A stretch of DNA of 64,000 nucleotides from Mycolicibacterium flavescens (GCF_001722335.1 NZ_MIHA01000007.1:1-64000); one strand, 5' to 3'; positions 25,403 through 33,750 are shown, numbered from the stretch's first letter. Translations and numbers: made by a program. Notes: generated by a model not told the origin, from the sequence alone.

Positions 25403-25750
25403 ATGGACGTCGATCCCACGGTCCCGCCGAGCGGTACCGGCTGCGGCGAATGCAACGCGCACGGCGGCTGGTGGGTGCACCTGCGCCGGTGCGCGGCGTG
25501 CGGGCACATCGGCTGCTGTGACGATTCGCTGGCCCGGCATGCCTCGGCGCACTGGCGCGAGACCGGGCATCCGATCATCCGATCGTTCGAACCCGGCGAG
25601 GACTGGTTCTGGAACTACGCCACCAACGAGTACTACGACGGCCCCGAACTCGCCGCGCCGGCAAGCCGTCCCGCCGACGAGACCGTCCCGGGTCCGCGGG
25701 GCCGGGTGCCCAAGGACTGGATGACCCAGTTGCGCCGGCGCGGAGACTAG
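25403..25750 (+). CDS. UBP-type zinc-finger protein
   Basis: 115 residues, nearly all one ZnF-UBP domain: GCGECNAHGGWWVHLRRCAACGHIGCCDDSLARHASAHWRETGHPIIRSF, with the Cys/His ligands in order, then EDWFWNYATNEYYDGPEL. In eukaryotes this domain binds the free C-terminal Gly-Gly of ubiquitin; bacterial versions have no settled role. A TAGCTT box ends 6 nt before the ATG, so it is probably leaderless. The small acidic protein follows after 29 nt. Confidence 0.85.
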   Translation: MDVDPTVPPSGTGCGECNAHGGWWVHLRRCAACGHIGCCDDSLARHASAHWRETGHPIIRSFEPGEDWFWNYATNEYYDGPELAAPASRPADETVPGPRGRVPKDWMTQLRRRGD

Positions 25751-25779
25751 AACCGTTCGGCTTCGGGTAAACCAGCGCG

Positions 25780-25965
25780 GTGAGCGACGAGAAGAAGCCC
25801 GAGACCACCGAGACCGACGCCGGCCCGTCCGGTGCCGACGACGACGTGCAGAGTGACCCGGCCCGCGGCACCAGCGGCGAGGAGCACGAAGAGGGTGTGG
25901 ACTGGTCCGACGAGGGCGGCGCGATGCCGTCCGGGCCCGCCGACACCGGTGATCACACCCAGTAG
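25780..25965 (+). CDS. Small acidic, disordered protein
   Basis: 61 residues from a GTG start. About a quarter of residues are Asp/Glu, there is no hydrophobic core, Gly and Pro are scattered, and the protein ends HTQ. In size, acidity and C-terminal Gln it resembles the prokaryotic ubiquitin-like protein Pup, but Pup's GGQ/E end and coiled-coil middle are missing. It follows the UBP zinc-finger gene and converges on the SDR gene with a 4-nt gap. No family recognised. Confidence 0.55.
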   Translation: MSDEKKPETTETDAGPSGADDDVQSDPARGTSGEEHEEGVDWSDEGGAMPSGPADTGDHTQ

Positions 25966-25969
25966 CCGG

Positions 25970-26953
25970 CTACCTCAGGCTGGCGGCCAGCTCCGACAAC
26001 GTATCGGCGGTGGAGTATTTCGGCTGCCACCCCAACTGGGTGCGGGCCTTGGTGGTGTCCATGACGACCGAGGTGCGCCCGATGTGCAGCCACTCGAGGA
26101 TCGACGGCACGAACGGTAGCCGCGCCACCACACCGGAGGCCACCGACACCGTCGCGTGCGGCACCCGGACCGGCCGCGCGCCCAGTTCGCGGGCCACGTC
26201 CGACATCGAGACCACGCCGTCGCCCGCGATGTTGTACGCCCCGGGCGGGGCCGACGTCGTGGCAGCCAGCGCGATCGCCGTGGCCACGTCGTCGTGGTGG
26301 ACCAACTGCAACGGCGTGCCCGGGTCCGGGAACGGCGGCTTGAGCAGCGGCAGCGCCTGCGTGACGCGCTTGACCGGGCCGGGCAGCTGGTTCCACGGCA
26401 TCACATCGGCCAGCGCGGGCGCCTTGGGGCCGGCGACGATGCACGGCCGCAGCACGTACACCTGAAGCGTTGTGCCGTCGGTGATTTCGGCGAGCGCGGC
26501 TTCGCAGGCGGCCTTCTGTTCGGAGTAATAGTGTTCGGGCGATCCGCGCGCCGCGACGTCCTCGGTGATCGGCACCGGGTTGTCGGAGTGGTAGCCGTAG
26601 GCCGCCACCGACGACGTGTAGACCAGGCGCTGCGGGCGCGCGGCGGCCACCGTCGCCTCGAACACGTTGCGGGTGCCGCGCAGGTTGATCCGCGCGCTCT
26701 CCTCGCGTGAGCCCATGATGATGAAGGCCAGGTGGACGACGACGTCCGCGCGGGCCACCAATTCCTCGACGGCCTGCCGGTCGAGGATGTCGCCCTGTTG
26801 GTAGCTGGTTTTCGACCAGCCGTGCTCGGCCGGTTCGAACGGACGGCGCGCCATCCCGATGATCTCGTCCACCTCGTCGAGCGCTTCGAGCGCCGCCACC
26901 GCCGACATGCCGATCTCGCCGGTGGGCCCGGTCACGGCCACGGTGATTCCCAT
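25970..26953 (-). CDS. NAD-dependent epimerase/dehydratase (extended SDR)
   Basis: 327 residues. The NAD-binding motif is VAVTGPTGEIGMSA (about 5-18); catalytic residues are in VYTSSVAAYG and YYSEQKAACE (Tyr-x3-Lys, about 145-149); a C-terminal substrate region contains LGWQPKYSTADTLSELAASLR. The GPTGEIG variant of TGxxGxxG is typical of mycobacterial SDRs of this kind. Substrate (sugar nucleotide or steroid-like) not determinable. Confidence 0.85.
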   Translation of the reverse strand: MGITVAVTGPTGEIGMSAVAALEALDEVDEIIGMARRPFEPAEHGWSKTSYQQGDILDRQAVEELVARADVVVHLAFIIMGSREESARINLRGTRNVFEATVAAARPQRLVYTSSVAAYGYHSDNPVPITEDVAARGSPEHYYSEQKAACEAALAEITDGTTLQVYVLRPCIVAGPKAPALADVMPWNQLPGPVKRVTQALPLLKPPFPDPGTPLQLVHHDDVATAIALAATTSAPPGAYNIAGDGVVSMSDVARELGARPVRVPHATVSVASGVVARLPFVPSILEWLHIGRTSVVMDTTKARTQLGWQPKYSTADTLSELAASLR

Positions 26954-26993
26954 GCCTGACGCTATTCCCGGTGCGTCAGGTCCAGAAACAGGT

Positions 26994-28556
26994 TCAGGTC
27001 AAGTCGGCGAGCGCCTGCTGCGCGGCGTTGTAGCCCGGCACGAACGTGATACCGGGCCCGCCGTGACAGCCGGCGCTCGCCAGATACAGTCCGTCGATCG
27101 GGATCGGTTTATCCACATAGCCTTTGGGGCCGGGACGGTTGGGGCCGATCTGGTCGGGATGGATCAGGCCGTGGCAGTAGTCGCCGCCGGGCGCGCCGAA
27201 CATCGTGCCCATGTGTTTGGGGGTGAACGTGGTGTGGCGCATGATCAGGCTCTCGAAGTTGGGCGCCAACCGGGTGATCTTCTCGATCACCCGCCTGCCC
27301 ATCTCGACCTTCATCTCGCCGTAGCTGTGTTCGCCCTCCTCGATGGGGAACCACAGCGAGAACGCCGAGGCCGCATGCTTGCCCGGCGGCGCCAGTCCCG
27401 GATCGTTGACCGACGGGATCTGCAGGGCGATGGCGGGGTCGGCCGGGACGATGCCGCGCCTGCAGTCCTCCCACTGCTGCTGGAGTTCCTCGGGGGTGCT
27501 GAAGATTCCGATGTTGGACTGCATCGCGGGGTCGTTGAGCAGTTCGTAGGGTGCCACGAACTCCGGGACGCCGTCGAGCGCGAAGTGCATCTGCAGGTAG
27601 CTGCCGCGGTGATCGATACGGGAGAACCGGTCGCGCACCTCGGCGGGCATCGCGGCTGCGTCGACGAGGCCGTTGACGGTCAGGTCGGGGGCAATGCCCG
27701 ACACCACGATCGGGGCCGTCAGCGTCGTCCCGTCGTCGAGGCGGACACCGGTGACCCGTCCACCGGCGGTGGTGATCTCGGCGACGCGGGCGCGCAGCCG
27801 CAGCTCGCCGCCGGCGGCACCGAACCCGTCGCACAGATGCTCGGTCAGCGCACCGATGCCGCCGCGCAGTTTCTTGACCAGCAGGGCGTTCTCATCGGGA
27901 ACGGCGAAGCCGTAGGCCAGCGCCGCCGCGGTGCCCGGGGTGGCCGGCCCGCGGTAGGTGGTGTTGCACGCCAGCAGCGACAGCATTCCGCGCAGTGCAC
28001 CGTTCTTCTCCTTGTCCGGCAGATACCGGTCCAGTACGTCGGTGACGGATCCGAACAACAGGTCGGTGATCGTCGAGCGCTCGAATTCGTTTGTGGCGCA
28101 GGCATACATCTCATCCAGCGTCTTCGGCGGCCGACCGGCGTCGAACCGGCCGAGGGCCCGTGTCGGCGCCTGACACCAGGCCATCAGGCCCGCCATGCCG
28201 TTGACCGCCTCGGCGCCGTGCACCTCGTTGATGTGGGTGAGCAGTTTCATCGGGTCGGTGTAGTAGACCAGCGGTTCGTCACCCACGCCGCGCAGCGACA
28301 CCGACATCACGTCGAGTTCGACGGTGGGAAGCGTGTCGAGCCCGAGTTCGCGGCTGACCACCGCGGAGGTGGGGATCTGTACGGACCCGGCGATCTCGAA
28401 GCGGAAGCCGTCGAACAGTTCGACGGTCGAGGCCATGCCGCCGGCGTAGAGCTTGGCGTCCAGACAGAGCGTGCGCAGCCCCGCCTTCTGCAGCAGCGTC
28501 GCCGCGGTCAACCCGTTGTGCCCGGCGCCGATGACGATCGCGTCGAAGTCCGTCAT
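26994..28556 (-). CDS. FAD-dependent NAD(P)/FAD oxidoreductase (phytoene desaturase-like)
   Basis: 520 residues. The dinucleotide motif is DAIVIGAGHNGLTAATLLQKAG (about 4-25); GGIGALTEHLCDGFGAAGGELRL and a C-terminal FAD motif IDGLYLASAGCHGGPGITFVPGYNAAQ follow. It belongs to the CrtI/amine-oxidase-like group; carotenoid genes are absent here, so the substrate is open. The start at 28556 is set by a promoter: TTGACA, 17-nt spacer, CAGCCT, then ATG 6 nt later, so the mRNA is probably leaderless. That promoter overlaps a perfect 28-bp palindrome, the likely site of the TetR protein encoded just upstream. Confidence 0.85.
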   Translation of the reverse strand: MTDFDAIVIGAGHNGLTAATLLQKAGLRTLCLDAKLYAGGMASTVELFDGFRFEIAGSVQIPTSAVVSRELGLDTLPTVELDVMSVSLRGVGDEPLVYYTDPMKLLTHINEVHGAEAVNGMAGLMAWCQAPTRALGRFDAGRPPKTLDEMYACATNEFERSTITDLLFGSVTDVLDRYLPDKEKNGALRGMLSLLACNTTYRGPATPGTAAALAYGFAVPDENALLVKKLRGGIGALTEHLCDGFGAAGGELRLRARVAEITTAGGRVTGVRLDDGTTLTAPIVVSGIAPDLTVNGLVDAAAMPAEVRDRFSRIDHRGSYLQMHFALDGVPEFVAPYELLNDPAMQSNIGIFSTPEELQQQWEDCRRGIVPADPAIALQIPSVNDPGLAPPGKHAASAFSLWFPIEEGEHSYGEMKVEMGRRVIEKITRLAPNFESLIMRHTTFTPKHMGTMFGAPGGDYCHGLIHPDQIGPNRPGPKGYVDKPIPIDGLYLASAGCHGGPGITFVPGYNAAQQALADLT

Positions 28557-28578
28557 CGGCTGAGGCTGGCACGCAGCC

Positions 28579-28606
28579 AAAGTTTTGTCAATATTGACAA
28601 AACTTT
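28579..28606. promoter_or_regulatory. Perfect 28-bp palindrome, TetR operator 1, over the oxidoreductase promoter
   Basis: AAAGTTTTGTCAAT joined directly to its exact reverse complement. It is strongly AT-rich in a high-GC region. It contains the -35 TTGACA of the FAD-oxidoreductase gene and overlaps the TAA stop of the tetR gene. A related 14-bp site (TGTCAAAATTGACA) lies before tetR, pointing to TetR binding at both. Confidence 0.8.
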
Positions 28607-29213
28607 AGGACGCGATGCCGCGCGCGAGTGTGTCCAAGGCCTCGCGGGTGAGCCGGGACAGCTCCGGCAGCGGCCGGTCGGCCGAGCCGTCACCGCCGAG
28701 CATCCACACCTCCATCGCGCCGAAGACCGCGGCGGCGATGCACCGCGCGGTGACGGTGATCCGCATCCGGGCGTCGGTACCCGCATCCGGGGCGCCGTCG
28801 CGGGTCAGGTGCTCTTCGATCGCCTCGGCGAATTCAGCCTCGACCTGGCGGATGTGGCGCACCACGCGGCCGGGTTCGAGTTCCTGCGCGCGCAGCGCGG
28901 CGGTCTGCGCGACGGCCCAGTCGTCGTAGGGCCGGGCCATGATCGCCGCATGCACCGCGTCGATGACCGGTTCGTCGCGGCCGCGTTCGGCCAGCGCAGC
29001 GCGAAACCACTGCAGGCCGGCGTAGTCGGCGAACAGCAGGTCGTGTTTGGAGGCGAAGTGCCGGTAGAAGGTCCGCAGCGAGACACCGGCGTCGGCGGCG
29101 ATCTGCTCGGCGGAGGTCTCCTCGACGCCCTGGGCGAGGAAGCGGACCGCAGCGGCCTGGCGCAGCGCTTCGCGGGTACGTTCGCTGCGCGCCGTCTGAG
29201 CAGGTCGGGGCAT
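28605..29213 (-). CDS. TetR-family repressor
   Basis: 202 residues. The N-terminal HTH is TREALRQAAAVRFLAQGVEETSAEQIAADAGVSLRTFYRHFASKHDLLFADYAGLQWF (about 10-65). The helical C-terminal domain has no specific signature. The start MPRPAQ at 29213 follows a TACGTT -10-like box by 7 nt. The gene is upstream of the FAD oxidoreductase and divergent from the DUF2834 gene; palindromes at 28579 and 29253 predict that it controls itself and both neighbours. Confidence 0.88.
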   Translation of the reverse strand: MPRPAQTARSERTREALRQAAAVRFLAQGVEETSAEQIAADAGVSLRTFYRHFASKHDLLFADYAGLQWFRAALAERGRDEPVIDAVHAAIMARPYDDWAVAQTAALRAQELEPGRVVRHIRQVEAEFAEAIEEHLTRDGAPDAGTDARMRITVTARCIAAAVFGAMEVWMLGGDGSADRPLPELSRLTREALDTLARGIAS

Positions 29214-29252
29214 AGCGACGAACGTACCGGAGCCTCCGGCCACACGAAGTTA

Positions 29253-29266
29253 TGTCAAAATTGACA
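29253..29266. promoter_or_regulatory. TetR operator 2 in the divergent tetR/DUF2834 region
   Basis: TGTCAAAATTGACA has 6-bp perfect arms around AA. Its half-site TTGACA and its AT-rich flanks match the 28-bp palindrome at 28579-28606. It is 39 nt before tetR and 32 nt before the DUF2834 gene, so one bound dimer could control both. Confidence 0.7.
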
Positions 29267-29298
29267 AAACATCGCGGTCGGGGTGGGACACTCCCGGC

Positions 29299-29793
29299 AT
29301 GGTCTCGCTGATCGTTCACCTCGTTCTCGGGTTCGCCACGCTGGCGGTCATCGTCAAGGCGAACCCGGTCGTTTTCGCGCGCTACTCGTCGGGCTCCCCG
29401 GTCACCAAGCTCGAGCTGTTCTACTACGTCGCCGGTGTCGCGTCGGTGGTGCTCGGCTACTACTTCAACCACCAGTTCGTCGCCGAGTACGCCCCGGCCG
29501 GCGGGCTGCACAACTTCATCTGGGGTCCGGGCAGTTGGGCGGAGTTCATCGCGCTCGGCTACGACAACCCGGCGGCCAGTTCGGCCAGCCAGGACTACAC
29601 GATCATGAGCCTGCTGCTGTTCCCGGCGTGGCTGCTGGTCGACGGCAGCAGGCGCAGTATCAGGCACGCCTGGCTGTATCTGGGGTTCATCCTGTTCGCC
29701 AGTTCGGCGTTCGCGTGGGCGTTCTATCTGGCCACCATCGAGCGCCAGCACCGCCATCAGCAACTGACCGCGGCGGTCGGTTCGCCTGCTTGA
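29299..29793 (+). CDS. DUF2834-like membrane protein
   Basis: 164 residues with about four hydrophobic segments: SLIVHLVLGFATLAVIV, LELFYYVAGVASVVLGYYFNH, DYTIMSLLLFPAWLLV and LYLGFILFASSAFAWAFYLAT. The loop HNFIWGPGSWAEFIALGYDNPAASSASQDYT resembles DUF2834. Function unknown. It shares a divergent regulatory region with tetR and is likely part of that regulon. Confidence 0.75.
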   Translation: MVSLIVHLVLGFATLAVIVKANPVVFARYSSGSPVTKLELFYYVAGVASVVLGYYFNHQFVAEYAPAGGLHNFIWGPGSWAEFIALGYDNPAASSASQDYTIMSLLLFPAWLLVDGSRRSIRHAWLYLGFILFASSAFAWAFYLATIERQHRHQQLTAAVGSPA

Positions 29794-29820
29794 TGCCGGT
29801 CGCGGTCGTACAGTGCACGG

Positions 29821-30267
29821 ATGGGCTCTGACGCGCTGCGGCAACGCCGGCTCGAGGTGATCCGCGAGCACATGGACACCGAGGTCACCAAGGATTTCGA
29901 CGCCACCCTCGCGACCTTCAAGCGCGGCGGGCACTACGAGATCATGGCGACCGGTCAGGTGTTCGACGGCGACGACGAGGTGATGGAGTACTACCGCACC
30001 ACGCGCACCGCGTTTCCCGACCAGCGCCACGACAACGTCCGCTATCACGTGGCCGAGGAGTCGGTGATCGTCGAATTCGACCTGCTCGGAACCAATCTCG
30101 GCGAGTTCTACGGGCTGCCGCCGACCGGTAGGGAGTTTCGGGTGCCGGTCGCGGCGGTGTTCTTCTTCGACGGCGACCGCATAGTCAACGAGCGGATCTA
30201 TTTCGATTCGGCCAGCTTGGTGGCCCAGATCGGCCGCACCGAACTGCTGACCGGAGGTGTGTCGTGA
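29821..30267 (+). CDS. SnoaL-like polyketide cyclase / ester cyclase-type protein
   Basis: 148 residues, NTF2-like: [63 protein letters not shown], then [44 protein letters not shown]. This matches the SnoaL-type ester-cyclase pattern. A TACAGT -10-like box ends 6 nt before the ATG (probably leaderless). It overlaps the MBL-fold gene by 4 nt, so they are co-translated. Confidence 0.82.
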   Translation: MGSDALRQRRLEVIREHMDTEVTKDFDATLATFKRGGHYEIMATGQVFDGDDEVMEYYRTTRTAFPDQRHDNVRYHVAEESVIVEFDLLGTNLGEFYGLPPTGREFRVPVAAVFFFDGDRIVNERIYFDSASLVAQIGRTELLTGGVS

Positions 30268-31052
30268 AGGTGCACCATCTCAACTGCGGTTCGATGCGCC
30301 CCTATGGCGCCGGACAATTGGTGTGCCACGTGTTGTTGGTCGAGACCGACAACGGCCTGGTCCTGATCGACAGCGGCTACGGCTCGGGCGACTGTGACGC
30401 CCCAGCCGGGCGGATCGGCCCGACCCGGCACTTCTTTCGGCCGTTGCTCGATCACGGCGAGACCGCGCTGCGGCAGATCGAGCGGCTCGGTTTTCAACGC
30501 GAGGACGTCCGCCACATCGTGCTCACGCACTTCGACATGGACCACATCGGCGGGTTGTCCGACTTTCCGGATGCCGAGATTCATTGCACAGCAGCCGAAG
30601 TCCTGGGCGCGATGCATTCACCGACGCGCGCGGAGAAGCAACGGTTCCGGCCTACGCAGTGGGCGCACGGGCCGAAGATCGTCGAGCACACACCCGACGG
30701 CGAGCACTGGCGCGGCTTCGCGGCGGCCAAGGAACTGACCGAGGTGTCCCCCGGTATCGCGCTTCTGTCGTTGCCCGGCCACACCCGCGGGCACGCGTGC
30801 GTCGCCGTGGACGCCGGACATCGGTGGCTGCTGCACTGCGGCGACGCCTTCTACCATCCGAGCACCATTGGCGGTGAGGGTCGAATCCCGAGGGCGCTGG
30901 GCGCTTTCGAGATGGTCGCGGCCTACGACCGCAAGCAGGTGGTCGACAACCACGCCAGGCTCACCGAGTTGTACCGCCGCGGCGAGCCGGATCTGTTGCT
31001 GCTGTGCGCGCACGACCCCGGCTTGCTGGAGCAGGCACGGGCGACGGCCTAG
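30264..31052 (+). CDS. Metallo-beta-lactamase-fold hydrolase
   Basis: 262 residues, GTG start overlapping the SnoaL-like stop. It has the MBL metal motif HFDMDHIGG (about 92-100), a later metal His in [13 protein letters not shown] (about 172) and Asp in [10 protein letters not shown] (about 193). It resembles AHL-lactonase/quorum-quenching or glyoxalase II-like hydrolases; the substrate cannot be named. It converges on the SDR gene with stop codons sharing the palindrome CTAG (31049-31052). Confidence 0.85.
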   Translation: MKVHHLNCGSMRPYGAGQLVCHVLLVETDNGLVLIDSGYGSGDCDAPAGRIGPTRHFFRPLLDHGETALRQIERLGFQREDVRHIVLTHFDMDHIGGLSDFPDAEIHCTAAEVLGAMHSPTRAEKQRFRPTQWAHGPKIVEHTPDGEHWRGFAAAKELTEVSPGIALLSLPGHTRGHACVAVDAGHRWLLHCGDAFYHPSTIGGEGRIPRALGAFEMVAAYDRKQVVDNHARLTELYRRGEPDLLLLCAHDPGLLEQARATA

Positions 31053-31888
31053 CGGTTCGCCCGGTTGCGCAGCGAGGACTCCATCCGCTCGATCACGTCG
31101 AAGTAGCGCGTCGGCGCGACGCGGGCGAGCACGTCGAACATGTAGGCGTCCGGGCCGACGAGGATGCGCGACTTGCCCGCCTCCACCCCGCGGTGGATGA
31201 TCGCGGCCGCCTTGTCGGGCTCGGTGCGCGTCATCGCGGCGAACTCCTTGACGACCTGGTCCTTGGTGGGACCGCCGGGCTCCTCGCGGAACCGCCCGTT
31301 GCGCACGATGTTGGTGTTGATCCCGCCGGGGTGCACGTTGACCGCGGACACGCCGGTGCCGCGCAGCTCCTGGCGCAGCGAGTCGGTGAAACCGCGGACC
31401 GCGAATTTCGCCGAGCAGTAGGCGCTTTGACCGGGCATGCCGACCAGGCCGAACACGCTCGAGGTGTTGACGATGACGCCTGCGTCCTGTTCGACGAGGA
31501 TCGGCAGGAAGGCGCGGGTGCCGTTGACGACGCCGTGGAAGTTGATGTTCCACAGCCAGTCGTCGTCCTCGGGGACGGCGTCGAGCACGGTGGAGCCCAG
31601 AGCGACGCCGGCGTTGTTGAACACCGACCCGATCGGCTGCGGTGCCCAGTCGCGGACCTCGCGCGCGAACTCGCGCTGCGCCTGGGCGTCGCTCACGTCG
31701 AGCACCTTGACCAGTGACGGGCCGCGCAGCGACGCCTCGGTCTCCTTGAGCGCCTGCTCGTTGACGTCGACGATGGCGACCGGGCAGCCGTATGACGAAA
31801 GCCGCTGCGCCAACGCCCGGCCGATTCCCGAGGCGGCGCCGGTGATGACCGCGGTGCGGCCGGTGATCGTCCTGCGTTGCTTGCTCAT
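31049..31888 (-). CDS. Classical short-chain dehydrogenase/reductase
   Basis: 279 residues. NAD(P) motif [15 protein letters not shown] (about 12-26), NNAG (about 90), catalytic Ser in VNTSSVFG and YCSAK (Tyr/Lys, about 156-160), then [11 protein letters not shown]. It starts at 31888 with AGGAG six nt before; a longer open frame to 31996 is unlikely. The C-terminal portion [15 protein letters not shown] is typical of SDRs near lipid genes. Upstream lie four GGTAC/GTACC half-sites. Confidence 0.87.
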   Translation of the reverse strand: MSKQRRTITGRTAVITGAASGIGRALAQRLSSYGCPVAIVDVNEQALKETEASLRGPSLVKVLDVSDAQAQREFAREVRDWAPQPIGSVFNNAGVALGSTVLDAVPEDDDWLWNINFHGVVNGTRAFLPILVEQDAGVIVNTSSVFGLVGMPGQSAYCSAKFAVRGFTDSLRQELRGTGVSAVNVHPGGINTNIVRNGRFREEPGGPTKDQVVKEFAAMTRTEPDKAAAIIHRGVEAGKSRILVGPDAYMFDVLARVAPTRYFDVIERMESSLRNRANR

Positions 31889-31902
31889 GCTCGCTCCTGG
31901 GT

Positions 31903-31941
31903 GGTACACCGATGTACCGCTGAACGGTACGGCGTGGTACC
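31903..31941. promoter_or_regulatory. Cluster of GGTAC/GTACC half-sites upstream of the SDR gene
   Basis: GGTAC at 31903, GTACC at 31914, GGTAC at 31926 and GGTACC at 31936 form overlapping inverted repeats within 39 nt, starting 14 nt before the SDR ATG on the minus strand. The arrangement suggests a cooperatively bound repressor; no candidate gene is adjacent. Confidence 0.5.
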
Positions 31942-32029
31942 GCAGAAGACAAGCATCGCGGATCGCTGGCTTGGGAATTGGCGAACGCCGGCACAAAGCG
32001 CAGCTGCCCGACGATGCCCGGCGGTTCTC

Positions 32030-32083
32030 GCGCTAACGGGTTGATTGCACGCGAATACGCCGTGCAATCAACCCGTTAAGCGC
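32030..32083. repeat. Long palindrome between the SDR gene and the tRNA cluster
   Basis: A 22-bp left arm (GCGCTAACGGGTTGATTGCACG) and a 23-nt right arm (its complement with one extra T) flank a 9-nt loop. It is AT-richer than its surroundings. It lies downstream of the minus-strand tRNA genes and upstream of the SDR promoter, so it could terminate tRNA transcription or act as a recombination or protein-binding site. Confidence 0.7.
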
Positions 32084-32150
32084 AATTCAGGCGAAACCTC
32101 GCGCGCTGCTGACGGCCGAGGCCGCTTGGTCGCGGTGGACATCTCCATGG

Positions 32151-32224
32151 TGGCCAGGGCCGGGATCGAACCGGCGACCTTCCGCTTTTCAGGCGGACGC
32201 TCGTACCAACTGAGCTACCTGGCC
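32151..32224 (-). tRNA. tRNA-Phe (GAA)
   Basis: Minus-strand cloverleaf of 74 nt: acceptor GGCCAGG/CCTGGCC, D-arm AGCTCAGTTGGT, anticodon loop CTGAAAA giving GAA, and T-arm GGTTCGATCCC. The 3' CCA is encoded at 32148-32150. Lowest-coordinate gene of a four-tRNA cluster. Confidence 0.95.
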
Positions 32225-32269
32225 GGAAGGCACTGGCCCTTCACTACTCCAGTTGCCTCGCCGCAATGG

Positions 32270-32343
32270 CGACCCTGACGGGACTCGAACCCGCGACCTC
32301 CGCCGTGACAGGGCGGCGCGCTAACCAACTGCGCCACAGGGCC
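32270..32343 (-). tRNA. tRNA-Asp (GTC)
   Basis: Minus-strand cloverleaf of 74 nt: acceptor GGCCCTG/CAGGGTC (one G-U pair), anticodon stem CCGCC/GGCGG with loop CTGTCAC giving GTC, and T-arm GGTTCGAGTCC. CCA is encoded at 32267-32269. Confidence 0.95.
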
Positions 32344-32375
32344 TTGCTGTGCAACCCGACATGGGTCGTCACGTG

Positions 32376-32448
32376 TACCCCCTACGGGATTCGAACCCGC
32401 GCTACCGCCTTGAAAGGGCGGCGTCCTAGGCCGCTAGACGAAGGGGGC
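32376..32448 (-). tRNA. tRNA-Glu (TTC)
   Basis: Minus-strand cloverleaf of 73 nt: acceptor GCCCCCT/AGGGGGT, anticodon loop CTTTCAA giving TTC, T-arm GGTTCGAATCC, discriminator A. No CCA is encoded, unlike its neighbours. Confidence 0.95.
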
Positions 32449-32570
32449 CAGCCGAATCTCTCCGGGGTACTCGCAACGCGATCACGTTGGGAGCCTCAGT
32501 AGCTTAGGGTACCGGTACCCGAATCCTCAAACGCAGGCCCCCAATGGCACCCGTTATCCTGATAGCCCGC

Positions 32571-32643
32571 GCCCCTATAGCTCAGTTGGTAGAGCTACGG
32601 ACTTTTAATCCGCAGGTCCCAGGTTCGAGCCCTGGTGGGGGCA
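32571..32643 (+). tRNA. tRNA-Lys (TTT)
   Basis: Plus-strand cloverleaf of 73 nt: acceptor GCCCCTA/TGGGGGC, D-arm AGCTCAGTTGGTAGAGC, anticodon loop CTTTTAA giving TTT, T-arm GGTTCGAGCCC. CCA follows at 32644-32646. It is divergent from the Phe-Asp-Glu trio; the 122-nt gap carries both promoters. Confidence 0.95.
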
Positions 32644-32727
32644 CCACGCGCCTCGCTCGCACGGCCGATATGTACCACAAGCTTGCGCCTGCGCTCGCTG
32701 TCGTCGTACCGCATGCTTCGCCCCCAA

Positions 32728-33750
32728 CTAGACGTTGGGGCAGTAGAACTGCGGCTGCCCGCGGTACTCCTCCGGCGGGAGGTTGCGCGCCGGGGTCTCG
32801 ACCAGGGGCGAGTCGGCGGGCAGCCGGCCGAAGGCGCGGTCCATCGCCGAGCGCTTGCGCGGATGCCACAGCCACCGATCCGGCAGCACCTTGGTGAGAA
32901 AAGTCACCACCTCGCAGAACCGCTGATGCAGCCATTCCTGCCGCGGAGACCACGTGTAGCCCATCAGTTCGCGCACCGGCGGGTCGTAGATCGCGACTGT
33001 CATGAATTCCGCGACCGGCTGCATCACCTTCAGGTTGAGCTTCCACATCCAGTCCGGCAGCCACTGCAACGACGGATGCTTGGGCATCGTCGACAGGTCC
33101 ATGACCTCCCTGGCCGCCCAGTTGTTCTCCAAGACGTTGTTGCACATGTGATCCCAGTACTCCTGGAACTCTTCCCAGCTCTTGGGCACCGGCCGCATGC
33201 TCATCCCGTACGTGCGGTACCAGGTGATGTGCTCGTCGAACAGCTGCCGCTTGTCGGCCTCGGTCAGCCCGCCGCCGAATTTCTCGGCCGACAGCAGCAG
33301 CGACTTGAAGAAGGTCGCGTGCGCCCAGTAGAAGACGTCGGGGTTCAGCGCGCTGTAGCGGCGGCCTTGCTCGTCGACGCCCTTGATGCCGATGTGGTAG
33401 TCGCGGACCTCTGCCCCGGTCTTGGGCGCGCGGTCACCGTCGAAGACCACCCCGCCGATCGGGTAGATCGAGCGCAGCAACCGTGGAATCCGCTCCAGGA
33501 AGAAAATCGAATGCTCCTGCACCGCCGCCCCCAGCTGCGGGTGCGTGTTCTGCATCGACCCTGCCCACGGCCCCTGCAGCAGCCCGGTCCACTGACCGAA
33601 GTACTTCCAGGTCAGCGAGTCGGGGCCGAGCGGCGCCGGCGGCGCGTCGTAGCCGCCGGAGGTGACCGGGCATCCCGCGGCGACAACCTGCTCTTCGGGC
33701 TGACGGGTTCCGTGGGACGCTGGGCACGTCTCGGACGTATCTTGAGTCAC
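32728..33750 (-). CDS. MpaB-like oxygenase (DUF2236)
   Basis: 340 residues. It matches the DUF2236/MpaB group: SLTWKYFGQWTGLLQGPWAGSMQNTHPQLGAAVQEHS near residue 45, FGDR-like FDGDRAPKTGAEVRDYHIGIKGVDEQGRRYSALNPDVFYWAHATFF (about 105-150), and a histidine-rich helix (DEHITWYRTYG). Characterised members are haem-dependent and cleave polyisoprene or oxidise amino acids; no haem motif can be confirmed here. It starts at GTG 33750 and is divergent from a TetR gene 68 nt away, its likely regulator. Confidence 0.8.
   Translation of the reverse strand: MTQDTSETCPASHGTRQPEEQVVAAGCPVTSGGYDAPPAPLGPDSLTWKYFGQWTGLLQGPWAGSMQNTHPQLGAAVQEHSIFFLERIPRLLRSIYPIGGVVFDGDRAPKTGAEVRDYHIGIKGVDEQGRRYSALNPDVFYWAHATFFKSLLLSAEKFGGGLTEADKRQLFDEHITWYRTYGMSMRPVPKSWEEFQEYWDHMCNNVLENNWAAREVMDLSTMPKHPSLQWLPDWMWKLNLKVMQPVAEFMTVAIYDPPVRELMGYTWSPRQEWLHQRFCEVVTFLTKVLPDRWLWHPRKRSAMDRAFGRLPADSPLVETPARNLPPEEYRGQPQFYCPNV

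Noticed and set aside
25780..25965. Calling the small acidic protein Pup
   Set aside because: Pup has a conserved coiled-coil middle and GGQ/GGE end and lies beside proteasome genes; none of these apply.
26859..29264. An 801-codon open frame opposite the SDR, FAD-oxidoreductase and tetR genes
   Set aside because: It runs through three well-supported genes and the TetR operators, lacks any domain and shows only the mirrored codon pattern of the opposite strand.
32044..32650. A genomic island or attachment site at the tRNA cluster
   Set aside because: No integrase, no tRNA fragment repeated elsewhere in the window; the nearby palindrome alone is not enough.
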